From Streptomyces bicolor (GTDB taxonomy: Bacteria > Actinomycetota > Actinomycetes > Streptomycetales > Streptomycetaceae): a DNA stretch of 64,000 nt. The DNA lies in the NCBI RefSeq assembly GCF_000719285.1, contig NZ_JOFS01000038.1, positions 1-64,000 on the forward strand, given 5' to 3'. Below the pieces are notes generated by a model that worked only from the letters and a program-made list of their open reading frames with translations, ran no database searches and was not told the origin of the DNA. Made by a program: the position numbers and the translations under genes. This document shows, in pieces, positions 23,721 through 32,738 of this stretch. The stretch's first letter is position 1. Every line of letters begins with the position of its first letter.

Positions 23721-24344
23721 ATGAGTACGGCGGAGGAGACGGCCGGCGGCGAGACGTCGGCGTGGGGTGAGGTCACGCCCGACGCGGCCCGGCGGCTGCT
23801 GATCGCCGCCGTGGAGGCCTTCGCCGAGCGCGGCTACCACGCCACGACGACCCGTGACATCGCGGGTCGCGCCGGCATGAGCCCGGCCGCGCTCTACATC
23901 CACTACAAGACCAAGGAAGAGCTCCTCCACCGCATCAGCAGGATCGGCCACGAGAAGGCCCTCGACATCCTGCGGACCGCGGCCCGCCGCGAGGGCACCC
24001 CGGCCGAGCGGCTCGCCGACGCCGTCAGCTCCTTCGTCCGCTGGCACGCCGGGGGGCGCACCACTGCCCGCGTCGTGCAGTACGAACTCGACTCCCTCGG
24101 CCCCGACGCCCGCGCCGAGATCCTCGCGCTGCGCCGGCAGTGCGACGCCGAGGTGCGCGCGATCATCGAGGACGGCGTGGCGGCCGGTGACTTCGACGTA
24201 CTGGACGTGAAGGGCACGACCCTCGCCGTCCTGTCGCTCTGCATCGACGTTGCCCGCTGGTTCAACGTCGACGGCCCGTGGACGCCCGACGAGGTCGGCG
24301 CGCTCTACGCCGACCTCGTGCTGCGGATGGTGGGGGCGAAGTAG
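23721..24344 (+). CDS. TetR family regulator (fatty-acid/acyl-CoA type)
   Basis: 207 residues. The HTH is LLIAAVEAFAERGYHATTTRDIAGRAGMSPAALYIHYKTKEELLH; the C-terminal domain (ARWFNVDGPWTPDEVGALYADLVLRMV) resembles KstR2-like regulators of acyl-CoA catabolism. GAGAGGGG lies upstream of the ATG. Matching palindromes precede both this gene and the MaoC-type gene at 24867, so it probably represses itself and that hydratase. Confidence 0.92.
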   Translation: MSTAEETAGGETSAWGEVTPDAARRLLIAAVEAFAERGYHATTTRDIAGRAGMSPAALYIHYKTKEELLHRISRIGHEKALDILRTAARREGTPAERLADAVSSFVRWHAGGRTTARVVQYELDSLGPDARAEILALRRQCDAEVRAIIEDGVAAGDFDVLDVKGTTLAVLSLCIDVARWFNVDGPWTPDEVGALYADLVLRMVGAK

Positions 24345-24405
24345 CCCCCGCCCGGCCTCGGAGGCGATCCGGTCCGGAGGCGGCCCGGTCCGGAGGCGGT
24401 CCGGC

Positions 24406-24867
24406 TCAGAGGTAGTAGCGGGCCACCGACTCGGCGACGCACACCGGCTTGTCACCGCCCTCGCGCTCCACGGTGAAGGCGACGGCCACCTGGATGCCGC
24501 CCGCCACATCCTCGACGCCGGTGATGGTGGCGGTGGCGCGCAGTCGCGAACCGACCGGCACCGGTGCGGGGAAGCGGACCTTGTTCGTTCCGTAGTTGAC
24601 GCCCATCTTCACGCCTTCGACCTTGATGAGCTGAGGGCCGAAGAGCGGAAGCAGCGACAGCGTGAGATACCCGTGGGCGATGGTGGTCCCGAAGGGCCCC
24701 GCGGCGGCCTTCTCCGGATCGATGTGGATCCACTGGTGGTCACCGGTGGCCTCCGCGAACAGATCGATCCGCTTCTGGTCGACCTCCAGCCAGTCCGTGT
24801 ACCCCAGCTGCTCACCCACCGCCGCCTTCAGGTCGTCGGCGAACGTGAAGATCCTCGGTTCTGCCAT
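24406..24867 (-). CDS. MaoC family (R)-specific enoyl-CoA hydratase/dehydratase
   Basis: 153-residue single hot-dog domain. The hydratase signature DLFAEATGDHQWIHIDPEKA carries the catalytic Asp and His; GTTIAHGYLTLSLL and NYGTNKVRFPAPVPVGSRL are also typical. It hydrates a 2-enoyl-CoA. I chose the ATG at 24867 (MAEPRIF). Convergent with the TetR gene at 23721 and preceded by the same operator type at 24907-24924. The 60-base convergent gap holds two copies of CCGGTCCGGAGGCGG. Confidence 0.92.
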   Translation of the reverse strand: MAEPRIFTFADDLKAAVGEQLGYTDWLEVDQKRIDLFAEATGDHQWIHIDPEKAAAGPFGTTIAHGYLTLSLLPLFGPQLIKVEGVKMGVNYGTNKVRFPAPVPVGSRLRATATITGVEDVAGGIQVAVAFTVEREGGDKPVCVAESVARYYL

Positions 24868-24906
24868 GTCCCGGCCTCTCGCGTCGCGTATCTCAAAGGA
24901 ACCATG

Positions 24907-24924
24907 CCTAAGCAACTGCTTAGC
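24907..24924. promoter_or_regulatory. TetR operator upstream of the MaoC gene
   Basis: CCTAAGCAACTGCTTAGC contains perfect 6-base arms CTAAGC/GCTTAG with a 4-base spacer, 40 bases before the MaoC start codon, and matches the site at 23656-23673. Confidence 0.65.
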
Positions 24925-24986
24925 ATGCTAGCGCGGGAAGCTCCTGTCAACGGACCGGCACGGTGACGGGTAGGTAGGTTTGTCGC

Positions 24987-25493
24987 GTGCCCCAGATCCC
25001 CGAGAAGATCCACGAGCTCACGGTCGGCCAGCTCGCCGCCCGTAGCGGCGCCGCCGTCTCCGCCCTGCACTTCTACGAGTCCAAGGGATTGATCAGCAGC
25101 CGCCGCACCTCCGGCAACCAGCGCCGCTACACCCGTGACACCCTGCGACGGGTCGCCTTCGTCCGCGCCGCGCAACGCGTGGGCATCCCCCTGGCCACGA
25201 TCCGCGACGCCCTCGCCGAACTGCCCGAGGAACGCACCCCCACGCACGAGGACTGGTCACGTCTGTCGGAGGCCTGGCGCGCGGAGTTGGACGAACGCAT
25301 ACAGCAACTGAACCGCCTCCGCGACCACTTGACCGACTGCATCGGCTGCGGCTGCCTCTCCCTGGACACCTGCGTCCTGTCCAACCCGGACGATGTCTTC
25401 GGCGAACGGCTCACGGGGTCCCGCCTGATGGTGGAACAAGGGGGAGGCGGACGGAAGGTGAGGGGCGCCGACAGGGGGAAAAGGCAGGGGTAG
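24987..25493 (+). CDS. soxR: Redox-sensing MerR-family regulator SoxR
   Basis: 168 residues. A MerR winged helix ([26 protein letters not shown]) is followed by a dimerisation helix. The [2Fe-2S] cluster motif C-X2-C-X-C-X5-C sits at Cys118, Cys121, Cys123 and Cys129. In Streptomyces, SoxR senses redox-active compounds such as its own pigments rather than mounting a SoxS response; that is family knowledge. The start is a GTG at 24987 with only a weak ribosome-binding site. The tail after the cluster is Gly/Lys/Arg-rich. Confidence 0.95.
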   Translation: MPQIPEKIHELTVGQLAARSGAAVSALHFYESKGLISSRRTSGNQRRYTRDTLRRVAFVRAAQRVGIPLATIRDALAELPEERTPTHEDWSRLSEAWRAELDERIQQLNRLRDHLTDCIGCGCLSLDTCVLSNPDDVFGERLTGSRLMVEQGGGGRKVRGADRGKRQG

Positions 25494-25578
25494 GAGGCGG
25501 AGGGGCACTGAGGGTGTACTGCCGTAGCACCTCGCCCCGACGCCCGTGCCGCTCCCGCCCGGCCGGCGGAGCCACGCG

Positions 25579-26646
25579 TCACTCGTACTCGGTCCCACCC
25601 TTCCGCGTCAGATACGCCGGACTGACCGCCTTGGCGATCGCCCGCCCCCCGGTCACCGCGCTGTACCGCTCAACGGCCGGACGGATCACCACGCCCTCCC
25701 GCAGATGCAACCCCCGCCCGGACACGGTCTCCCGCCCGCTCGCAACCTCAAGCACCCGCTCGATGTCGAACGGCCCTTCGAACAGCCGTGGCACCAAAGG
25801 CAGTTCCCCCTGGAGCACCTCAGCCGCATCCAGCCACCGCACCTGCCCGTCGATCTCCGCGGACACGTCGAACGCGGCGTACCCCAAGCTCTCCCTACGC
25901 CCGTCGGCCCCGTACGTCAGGTCCTGCACCCCCGCCCCGAACACCTCCCCGAAGATCCCGACCCGCCGGGCCCCGAGCCGCTCGGCGACCCGAGCCGCCG
26001 CCTCGGCGACACCGTGCCCCCGCACCGCCCGCCAGTACAGGTTCCGCGCCTCCTCCTTCAGTGCCAGCGACTTCGCCCCGAAGCCCTTGGAGGACACGTA
26101 CACCCGCTCCTCGTCGGCGACATACGTCAACAGGCACGCCGACCCGTGCAGCTTCTCGGTCAGCACCACCGGCTCGCCCGGCGTGAAGATGTCCGGATAC
26201 CGCTGGATGTTCTCGATGTCGACCCACGGCAGCAGATCCGGCGCCGACTCCACGTCACCGGACATGGTGGGCGGTATCGGCGGCACCCACTTGGTGATCC
26301 CCAGCCGCTCGGCGAAGTCGGTGCCCTCCACCACCGCCCGCGCCAGATCCACGCCGTCCAGCGCCTTGGGGCGGCACACGATCCCCTGCGACAACTCGCC
26401 GCGCAGCCGCACCGCCTTGACCCGGTCGGCCCCGCTCCCCGCCAGCCGCCCGGTCAGCCCCAGCTCCTCGATCAGCTCGGCCGGCAGCACGGACTGCTCG
26501 GGGATGTACACGGCGGCCTCACCGGTGCGGTACGCGCCCTTGGCGACGACGGCCCGGTACAGGCCCACCTGGGCCAGTTCGAGGGCGTCGGCATTCGGAT
26601 GCTCGTGGACGGTCAGCACTTCGGCGGTGACGCGCAGCGTCGACAT
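25579..26646 (-). CDS. RNA ligase of the DraRnl (Rnl5) type
   Basis: 355 residues. The N-terminal OB-like module (LRVTAEVLTVHEHPNADALEL ... AVYIPEQSVLP) precedes a nucleotidyltransferase domain whose motif I is VVLTEKLHGSA, with Lys165 as the presumed AMP-accepting lysine. Further motifs include VYVSSKG, RVGIFGEVFG and EGVVIRPAVERY. This order matches the Deinococcus Rnl5 enzyme, which seals 3'-OH/5'-phosphate nicks in RNA on a template. The start ATG at 26646 has GGAG upstream. No kinase, phosphatase or RtcB-like partner is adjacent. Confidence 0.88.
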   Translation of the reverse strand: MSTLRVTAEVLTVHEHPNADALELAQVGLYRAVVAKGAYRTGEAAVYIPEQSVLPAELIEELGLTGRLAGSGADRVKAVRLRGELSQGIVCRPKALDGVDLARAVVEGTDFAERLGITKWVPPIPPTMSGDVESAPDLLPWVDIENIQRYPDIFTPGEPVVLTEKLHGSACLLTYVADEERVYVSSKGFGAKSLALKEEARNLYWRAVRGHGVAEAAARVAERLGARRVGIFGEVFGAGVQDLTYGADGRRESLGYAAFDVSAEIDGQVRWLDAAEVLQGELPLVPRLFEGPFDIERVLEVASGRETVSGRGLHLREGVVIRPAVERYSAVTGGRAIAKAVSPAYLTRKGGTEYE

Positions 26647-26765
26647 CAGGGGCTCCTTCAAGGGCTCGGGTTGCGTTTCATCGCCCCCAACTGTCCGTAC
26701 GGGAAAGGGCTGGAGCGACCGGTTTACCCGCTGGTATCGTCGCGATCTTCGGCTCTCGCCCTGCC

Positions 26766-27494
26766 CTACGACGAGCGCTGGGCCCACCCGTACTGGTTCA
26801 ACCCCTCGGCCACCAACTGAGCGTTGGACAGGGCACCTTCCCCGTCCGGCAGGACCAGCGTGTCCTCCAGTCCGATGCGCGTCGCCAGCCCCAGTCGCCC
26901 CGCCAGCCGCAGCACCGGCCAGGCACCCCCGTCCTGCCCGTGCAGCAGTACCGGACGGCCGAACGCCGAGCCCAGCTCGGCCAGGAGGGCGCGCGCGGTC
27001 TCCTCGGCGGTCTCCGCCGACGTGTCCGTCACCTCCGCCAGCACCCGCAGCACCTTCGGCGCCGACGGGGAGGCGGCGAACCGTGCCGCGCCGTCCGTGC
27101 CGGACCAGATGCCGGCCTCGACGCCGACGCCTCGCTCGATCAGCGCCGCGGCCACGTCCTCGGCGCCCTCCTCGTGCCAGTTGACCGAGGCGTGGTCCGG
27201 CAGCACGGTCCAGCTCCGTACGCGCTCCAGCCGAGCCACCGGATCGGGTTCCGCCCAGGCGCCCGTGGTCACCCCGACCGGCACCGGCACCCGGGCCCGT
27301 ATCGCCTCGAGCACCGGCGCGAGCACGCGCGGCGACAGACTGTCCTGCCCGCAGGGGGTCTTCGGGTGGACATGGATGTCCGTGGCCCCGGCCGCGACGG
27401 CAGCGGCGGCGGACTCAGCCATCGCCTCCGGTGACAGAGGCACCCGCGCACCGTCGCCCGCTCCTCGGGGCCCGTTCAGACACACCTGGATCAT
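26766..27494 (-). CDS. BKACE (DUF849) beta-keto acid cleavage enzyme-like protein
   Basis: 242 residues, shorter than the usual 270-310. Zinc-binding HXH is visible (GATDIHVHPKTP), as is the conserved C-terminal segment TRIGLEDTLVLPDGEGALSNAQLV with its Arg and Glu-Asp. Family members condense a beta-keto acid with acetyl-CoA (for example 3-keto-5-aminohexanoate cleavage). The specific substrate is unknown. The ATG at 27494 (MIQVCLNGPRG) is the natural start. It lies 119 bases upstream of the RNA ligase gene on the same strand. Confidence 0.87.
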   Translation of the reverse strand: MIQVCLNGPRGAGDGARVPLSPEAMAESAAAAVAAGATDIHVHPKTPCGQDSLSPRVLAPVLEAIRARVPVPVGVTTGAWAEPDPVARLERVRSWTVLPDHASVNWHEEGAEDVAAALIERGVGVEAGIWSGTDGAARFAASPSAPKVLRVLAEVTDTSAETAEETARALLAELGSAFGRPVLLHGQDGGAWPVLRLAGRLGLATRIGLEDTLVLPDGEGALSNAQLVAEGLNQYGWAQRSS

Positions 27495-27605
27495 GTCCCG
27501 ATCGTGCCAGTCACCACTGACAACGGCGGACGCCGGACAGGGAACCGCCAGTGAACGGAACCTTCGGCAAGGGGGGTGCGGCATCCCCGGCGCACCCCCG
27601 TCGTA

Positions 27606-28211
27606 CTAGGCGGACATCAGCAGTCGCCGTTCACGCCGCGACGCCGCCAGCGCTTCGGGCGTGAGAACCGGACGCGGCACCACGATTCCGCAGTCCGTGC
27701 AGACCGGACCCGACGACGGTTCATGGGCCAGGTCGTACTTCCAGATCAGCCGGTCCCCGCCGCACACCGGGCACTCCGAGCCCGGTTCGCGCTCCAGCGC
27801 GGAGATCAGCCGGCGCAGCACCTCGGCCAGCGGTTCATGCGGGTGGACCCGGGGGTTGTCGCACCAGGCGACTCCGAAGCCGCCCCAGGTCAGCCGGTGC
27901 CAGTCGTCCACGCTGCCCGGCCTGCGCAGTCCGTCGTGCTTCTCCTTCTTGCGCCGCTCGGCGAACTCGACCTCGTAGGCCAGCCAGACCGAACGCGCCT
28001 CTTCCAGCTCGTCCAACGCGGCCACGAGCCGCGCAGGATCGGGGGACCGGTCCTCCGGACCGAATCCCGCCCGGGAGCACAAGTGGTCCCAGGTCGCCCT
28101 GTGCCCGTAAGGAGCGAACCGCTCAAGGCACTTACGCAGCGAGTAGCGCCGTAGCGCCAGATCGCACCGTGCGTCGCGCACCTGTCTCGCCAGACTCCGG
28201 AAACCGGCCAT
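27606..28211 (-). CDS. Conserved hypothetical protein with C-terminal zinc ribbon
   Basis: 201 residues. The N-terminal part is basic and helical. The C-terminus carries two CXXC pairs (ECPVCGGDR ... GPVCTDCGIVV), a zinc-ribbon-like knuckle of the kind found in nucleic-acid-binding proteins. GGAGGTG precedes the ATG. I recognise no enzymatic domain; the family appears to be actinobacterial. Confidence 0.75.
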   Translation of the reverse strand: MAGFRSLARQVRDARCDLALRRYSLRKCLERFAPYGHRATWDHLCSRAGFGPEDRSPDPARLVAALDELEEARSVWLAYEVEFAERRKKEKHDGLRRPGSVDDWHRLTWGGFGVAWCDNPRVHPHEPLAEVLRRLISALEREPGSECPVCGGDRLIWKYDLAHEPSSGPVCTDCGIVVPRPVLTPEALAASRRERRLLMSA

Positions 28212-28420
28212 CGCCCTGCACCTCCGTCACACCTGCACCTGTACTTCGGTCACTTCGGCGTCGTCGCACGGACTTCGCGCGACGTTGACGAGTAGACGTA
28301 TCGACAAGCGATTCGGCTCCATCCGATTTCCGATGACCTCCATAGCGCGTCCTGGTGACTCCGTAGCCGGCCCATATGACTCCAAAAAAATTGACGCATG
28401 TTCATCTTCAATCCCGGGGA

Positions 28421-28431
28421 TACCGCCGGTA
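28421..28431. promoter_or_regulatory. Small palindrome upstream of the secreted acylase gene
   Basis: TACCGCCGGTA, a perfect inverted repeat with a single central base, 36 bases before the start codon at 28467. A possible operator; weak evidence. The rest of the 28212-28466 gap holds an A-tract and no other recognisable signal. Confidence 0.25.
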
Positions 28432-28466
28432 ACACTCTCGGCCCACCCTCGTCGGTAGGAGCTGCC

Positions 28467-31265
28467 ATGCCACGGCGCCACTCCCGCAACGCCCCGGACA
28501 GACTGAGAACTCCCGGCAGATTCCCCGGGTTCCTGAAGACCGCATCCGTATGCGTGTTGATTGCCGGTCTTTTGTCGCCACTTTCCCAAGCGGTGACCGC
28601 GACCGAGGCGGTCGCGGCCGAGGTCACGGCCGCGACCGACCACTGCGGGAACCAGTGCTCCGACATCCTGCCGCCGGGCCAGAACGGCAACGCCACGCTG
28701 GCCCAGATCCTGCTCAACCAGGCCTTCGGAAGCATGCCGGAACACGCCTCCGACCAGCTGGGCCCCTACGCCAACCTGGCCACCGGCTACTCCGGCCTCA
28801 CCAACGCGACGATCACCAACTTCTTCAACGACGCCTCGTTCGGCGTTCCTTCCGATCAAGTCGCCTCCACCGTGAAACCCGCCGGACGCAGCGACGTGAC
28901 GATCGTTCGGGACAAGAAGACGGGTGTGCCGCACATCACCGGTACCACCAGATACGGCACGGAGTTCGGCGCCGGCTATGCGGCCGCCCAGGACCGGCTG
29001 TGGCTGATGGACGTCTTCCGGCACGTCGGACGCGGTCAGCTGACCTCCTTCGCGGGCGGTGCGCCTTCCAACCAGGGCCTTGAGCAGCAGTTCTGGCGCA
29101 ACGCGCCGTACACCGAGGCCGATCTGCAGGCCCAGATCGACAACGCCGTCGCCTCGAACGGTGAACGCGGGCAGCAGGCCCTCGCCGACGCAAAGGCGTA
29201 TCTGGACGGCATCAACGCGTATATCGACGCATCCGACAGTGGCCGCTACTTCCCCGGCGAGTACGTCCTGACCGGCCACAAGGACTCCGTCACCAACGCC
29301 GGCACCATCGAACACTTCAAGATCACCGACCTGGTCGCGCTGGGTTCGGTCATCGGCGCCCTGTTCGGCTCCGGAGGCGGTGGCGAGGTCAACAACGCGA
29401 TCTCCCTCCTGGCCGCCCAGGAGAAGTACGGCGTGGTCGAGGGCACCGAGCTGTGGGAGTCGTTCCGCGAGCGCAACGACCCCGAGGCGGTCGTCACCGT
29501 CCACGACAAGAGCTTCCCGTACGCCTCCAAGCCGGCCGACCCGCAGGGCGAGGCCCTGCCCGACGCCGGCTCGGTGACCGAGGAGCAACTCGTGTACGAC
29601 CGTACGGGCAGCGCGGCCGGATCCGCCGCGACCGGCGCCTCGACGACCGCCGCCCGGACCGCCATGACCTCGGCCAAGCGCGGCATGTCCAACGCCCTCG
29701 TCGTCAGCGGCGAGCACACCGCGAGCGGCCATCCGGTCGCCGTCTTCGGCCCGCAGACCGGATACTTCGCGCCCCAGCTCCTCCTGCTCCAGGAGATCCA
29801 GGGCCCGGGCATCAGCGCCCGCGGCGCCTCCTTCGCCGGCCTCAGCATGTACGTCGAGCTGGGCCGCGGCCAGGACTACTCGTGGAGCGCCACGACCTCC
29901 GGCCAGGACATCATCGACACCTACGCCGTCGAGCTGTGCCAGGACGACCACCACTACCTCTACCGCGGCACCTGCACGGCGATGGAGAAGGTCGAGCAGA
30001 AGAACGCCTGGAAGCCGACGACCGCCGACAGCACCCCCGAGGGCTCGTACACGATGCGGGTCTGGCGGACGAAGTACGGTCCCGTGACGCACCGCGCGAC
30101 GGTCGGCGGCAAGAAGGTCGCGTACACCACCCTGCGCTCGTCCTTCATGCACGAGGCCGACTCGATCATCGGCTTCCAGATGCTGAACGACCCGGACTAC
30201 GTCAAGGGCCCGGAGGACTTCCAGAAGGCGGTGCAGCACATCAACTACACGTTCAACTGGTTCTACGTCGACTCCGAGCACACCGCCTACTACAACAGCG
30301 GCGACAACCCGGTGCGGGCGTCCGGCGTCGACGCGGAGTTCCCGGTCTGGGCGCAGCCGGCGTACGAGTGGCGGGGCTGGGACCCGGTGACGAACACGGC
30401 GCAGTACACCCCGCCCTCGGCCCACCCCAACTCCGTCGACCAGGACTACTACATCTCCTGGAACAACAAGCAGGCCAAGGACTACACCACCGCCCCCTGG
30501 GGCGACGGCTCGGTCCACCGCGGCAACCTGCTGGAGAACCGGGTGCGGAAGCTGGTCGACGCGGGCGGTGTGACCAGGGCCTCGCTGGTCAAGGCGATGG
30601 CCGACGCGGGCCTCGCCGACCTGCGGGCCGAGGACGTGGTGCCGGACCTGCTCAAGGTCGTGGGCGGTTCCCCGGTGACCGACTCCACGGTCGCCGCGGC
30701 GGTGAGCAAGCTGCGGACGTGGCTGTCGGCGGGCGGCAAGCGCACCGAGACGTCGGCCGGTTCGAAGACGTACGCCCACGCCGACGCGATCCGCATCCTG
30801 GACGCGTGGTGGCCGCTGCTGGTCAAGGCCGAGTTCGAACCGGGCCTCGGCAGCGAGCTGTACACCGCGATGACGAACAACCTGCCCATCGACGAGTCCC
30901 CGTCCGCCGCCCACGGCCCGACCGGCTCGCACGCCGGAAGCTCCTTCCAGTACGGCTGGTGGAGCTATGTCGACAAGGACATCCGGGCCGTGCTCGGTGA
31001 GTCGGTACAGGGCCCGCTCGACCGCGAGTACTGCGGTGGCGGCAGCCTCAGCGCCTGCCGGGACATACTGATCAGCACCCTGAAGGAAGCGGCCGGCAAG
31101 ACCGCGGCCCAGGTCTACCCCGGGGACGACCAGTGCTCGGCGGGTGACCAGTGGTGCGCCGACTCGATCGCCCAGCGCACCCTGGGCGGCATCAAGCACG
31201 GCAGGATCAGCTGGCAGAACCGGCCGACGTACCAGCAGGTCGTGGAGTTCACGTCACATCGGTGA
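28467..31265 (+). CDS. Secreted penicillin acylase-family (Ntn-hydrolase) amidase
   Basis: 932 residues. A long signal peptide (about residues 1-50, hydrophobic FLKTASVCVLIAGLLSPLSQA) is followed by an alpha-chain with GFGAGYAAAQDRLWLMDVFRH-like features (EFGAGYAAAQDRLWLMD). The presumed autocatalytic cleavage leaves Ser408 as N-terminal nucleophile of the beta-chain (KRGM-SNALVVSG). The family includes penicillin G, cephalosporin and acyl-homoserine-lactone acylases; substrate cannot be read here. AGGAGCTG precedes the ATG. Monocistronic by context. Confidence 0.93.
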   Translation: MPRRHSRNAPDRLRTPGRFPGFLKTASVCVLIAGLLSPLSQAVTATEAVAAEVTAATDHCGNQCSDILPPGQNGNATLAQILLNQAFGSMPEHASDQLGPYANLATGYSGLTNATITNFFNDASFGVPSDQVASTVKPAGRSDVTIVRDKKTGVPHITGTTRYGTEFGAGYAAAQDRLWLMDVFRHVGRGQLTSFAGGAPSNQGLEQQFWRNAPYTEADLQAQIDNAVASNGERGQQALADAKAYLDGINAYIDASDSGRYFPGEYVLTGHKDSVTNAGTIEHFKITDLVALGSVIGALFGSGGGGEVNNAISLLAAQEKYGVVEGTELWESFRERNDPEAVVTVHDKSFPYASKPADPQGEALPDAGSVTEEQLVYDRTGSAAGSAATGASTTAARTAMTSAKRGMSNALVVSGEHTASGHPVAVFGPQTGYFAPQLLLLQEIQGPGISARGASFAGLSMYVELGRGQDYSWSATTSGQDIIDTYAVELCQDDHHYLYRGTCTAMEKVEQKNAWKPTTADSTPEGSYTMRVWRTKYGPVTHRATVGGKKVAYTTLRSSFMHEADSIIGFQMLNDPDYVKGPEDFQKAVQHINYTFNWFYVDSEHTAYYNSGDNPVRASGVDAEFPVWAQPAYEWRGWDPVTNTAQYTPPSAHPNSVDQDYYISWNNKQAKDYTTAPWGDGSVHRGNLLENRVRKLVDAGGVTRASLVKAMADAGLADLRAEDVVPDLLKVVGGSPVTDSTVAAAVSKLRTWLSAGGKRTETSAGSKTYAHADAIRILDAWWPLLVKAEFEPGLGSELYTAMTNNLPIDESPSAAHGPTGSHAGSSFQYGWWSYVDKDIRAVLGESVQGPLDREYCGGGSLSACRDILISTLKEAAGKTAAQVYPGDDQCSAGDQWCADSIAQRTLGGIKHGRISWQNRPTYQQVVEFTSHR

Positions 31266-31312
31266 CGGGGCAGTGACCGGTCACGCGTGACAGGTCGGTA
31301 TCCGGCGGCGGG

Positions 31313-32641
31313 TCACTTGATGCGGCCCGCCGCCAACACGAGCTGCGCGAGTTCCCGGTGCACGATGTCGCCGTGCGCCCCCGCCGGCGGCCCGCCACGC
31401 CTGACCACCGCCCCCGCGTCGACGTTCACACACCCCGAGGCCGGCAGCGTCGCCTTCAGCGCGTCAGCCAGCTTCAGCGACTTCGTCCCGGGCACCGCCT
31501 GCACTCCGTCGTGCCCCATCGCACCCCACTTGGCGCCCAGCATCCGGCCGATGTCCAAAGCGGCGACCCCTCGTGCATCCCCCGCCATACGGGAGGCCAG
31601 CGGGTACATCGTGGACAGCGCCGAGTCGTGCCGCGAGTAGCAGCACACCAGCGGTCCGTCGATACGGTTGTGCTGGCCCTCCAGCACACCGCCCGCACGG
31701 GCGTCGTGCGGCAGCCGGGACGCGAACGCGTAGTGCGAGAAGGCGCCTTGGAGCAGGGTCACGGACTTCACCGTGCGCACGCCCTTCGGCAGCCCGCGCA
31801 ACGCGAACGACACCAGCCGCGCGCCGAAGCTGTGCCCCACGAGATGCACCCGCACCTCGGGCTCCCGCGCGGCCAGTTGCCCGATCACCGGGCCGAGTCC
31901 GCGCTCACCGACCGTCCCCGCGCGCCGCTTCATGGCGTAGTACGTCGCCTGCCGCAGCAGCTCGTGCGCGCCCTCCCACGGGTTCGGCAACGAGAAGGAG
32001 GCCGCGCCGTCCGGCACCCCGCCGGACGCCTCCAACTGCGTCAGCGCCTGGCCGAACTCCTCGCACACGGCCGCGACGGATCCCGAGAGCATGTCCGGCG
32101 AGTCCTGCGGCACCCCCTCGCACAGCGTGTCCGCCGCGAACAGCGCCTGCGGCCCCGGCGGCACCACGTCCACCAGCATCCGCACCAGCCGCCCGAACTC
32201 CTCCAACTCGGCCTCCTCGCGCGGCTGCTGGTCCAGCATCCGCGCGATCTGGTCGATCACGGTCGCCCGCCCCGGGAACGTCTCCAGCAGGGCGTGCCGC
32301 GTGTCCTTGTCGAGCGCCGGCCGACGGGGCATATCCGCCGCGACGGCCCGCGGAAAGTCCGGGATCGGCTCGTCCGAGAACCGCATCGACGGCCAGACCA
32401 CGCCCACGAACCCGACCTTCGCCTTCGGTACGAGGCGGGGGACCGGCGAGAAGAACCCGTCGTACAGCCGGGTCGCCCCCGAGCGGTCGTTGTTCCAGCC
32501 GTGCGCGAAGACGATCAGATCACGGACCTCGTGCCGCGCCACGCCGGCCAGCAGCCGGTCCCGCCTGCCGGCGTCCGGATCGCCGTCCGCGTCGAAGGTC
32601 AGCTCCCAGTAGGGAGTCACGCTCACTGCCGGATCCGCCAT
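31313..32641 (-). CDS. Alpha/beta-hydrolase-fold protein
   Basis: 442 residues. The oxyanion-type segment DLIVFAHGWNNDRSGATRLY near residue 45 and the nucleophile elbow VHLVGHSFGARLVSFAL (GHSFG) are visible. A long helical insertion lies between them. This resembles esterase/lipase-like proteins of unknown substrate. GAGGGAGCC precedes the ATG at 32641. It is codirectional with and 97 bases downstream of the NamZ-like gene; a functional link is not evident. Confidence 0.82.
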   Translation of the reverse strand: MADPAVSVTPYWELTFDADGDPDAGRRDRLLAGVARHEVRDLIVFAHGWNNDRSGATRLYDGFFSPVPRLVPKAKVGFVGVVWPSMRFSDEPIPDFPRAVAADMPRRPALDKDTRHALLETFPGRATVIDQIARMLDQQPREEAELEEFGRLVRMLVDVVPPGPQALFAADTLCEGVPQDSPDMLSGSVAAVCEEFGQALTQLEASGGVPDGAASFSLPNPWEGAHELLRQATYYAMKRRAGTVGERGLGPVIGQLAAREPEVRVHLVGHSFGARLVSFALRGLPKGVRTVKSVTLLQGAFSHYAFASRLPHDARAGGVLEGQHNRIDGPLVCCYSRHDSALSTMYPLASRMAGDARGVAALDIGRMLGAKWGAMGHDGVQAVPGTKSLKLADALKATLPASGCVNVDAGAVVRRGGPPAGAHGDIVHRELAQLVLAAGRIK

Positions 32642-32738
32642 GTCAGGCTCCCTCAGCCCCCGATTGTGGTGCGATACGGGCGCATCGTCCTGCCGACGGG
32701 CGGGAATGGCCATACGTCGTCACCCATCAGTGAGGCGC

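Noticed and set aside
28227..31199. 990-codon minus-strand ORF
   Set aside because: Antisense of the secreted acylase gene; Val/Gly/Arg/Asp-rich composition typical of GC-rich shadows.
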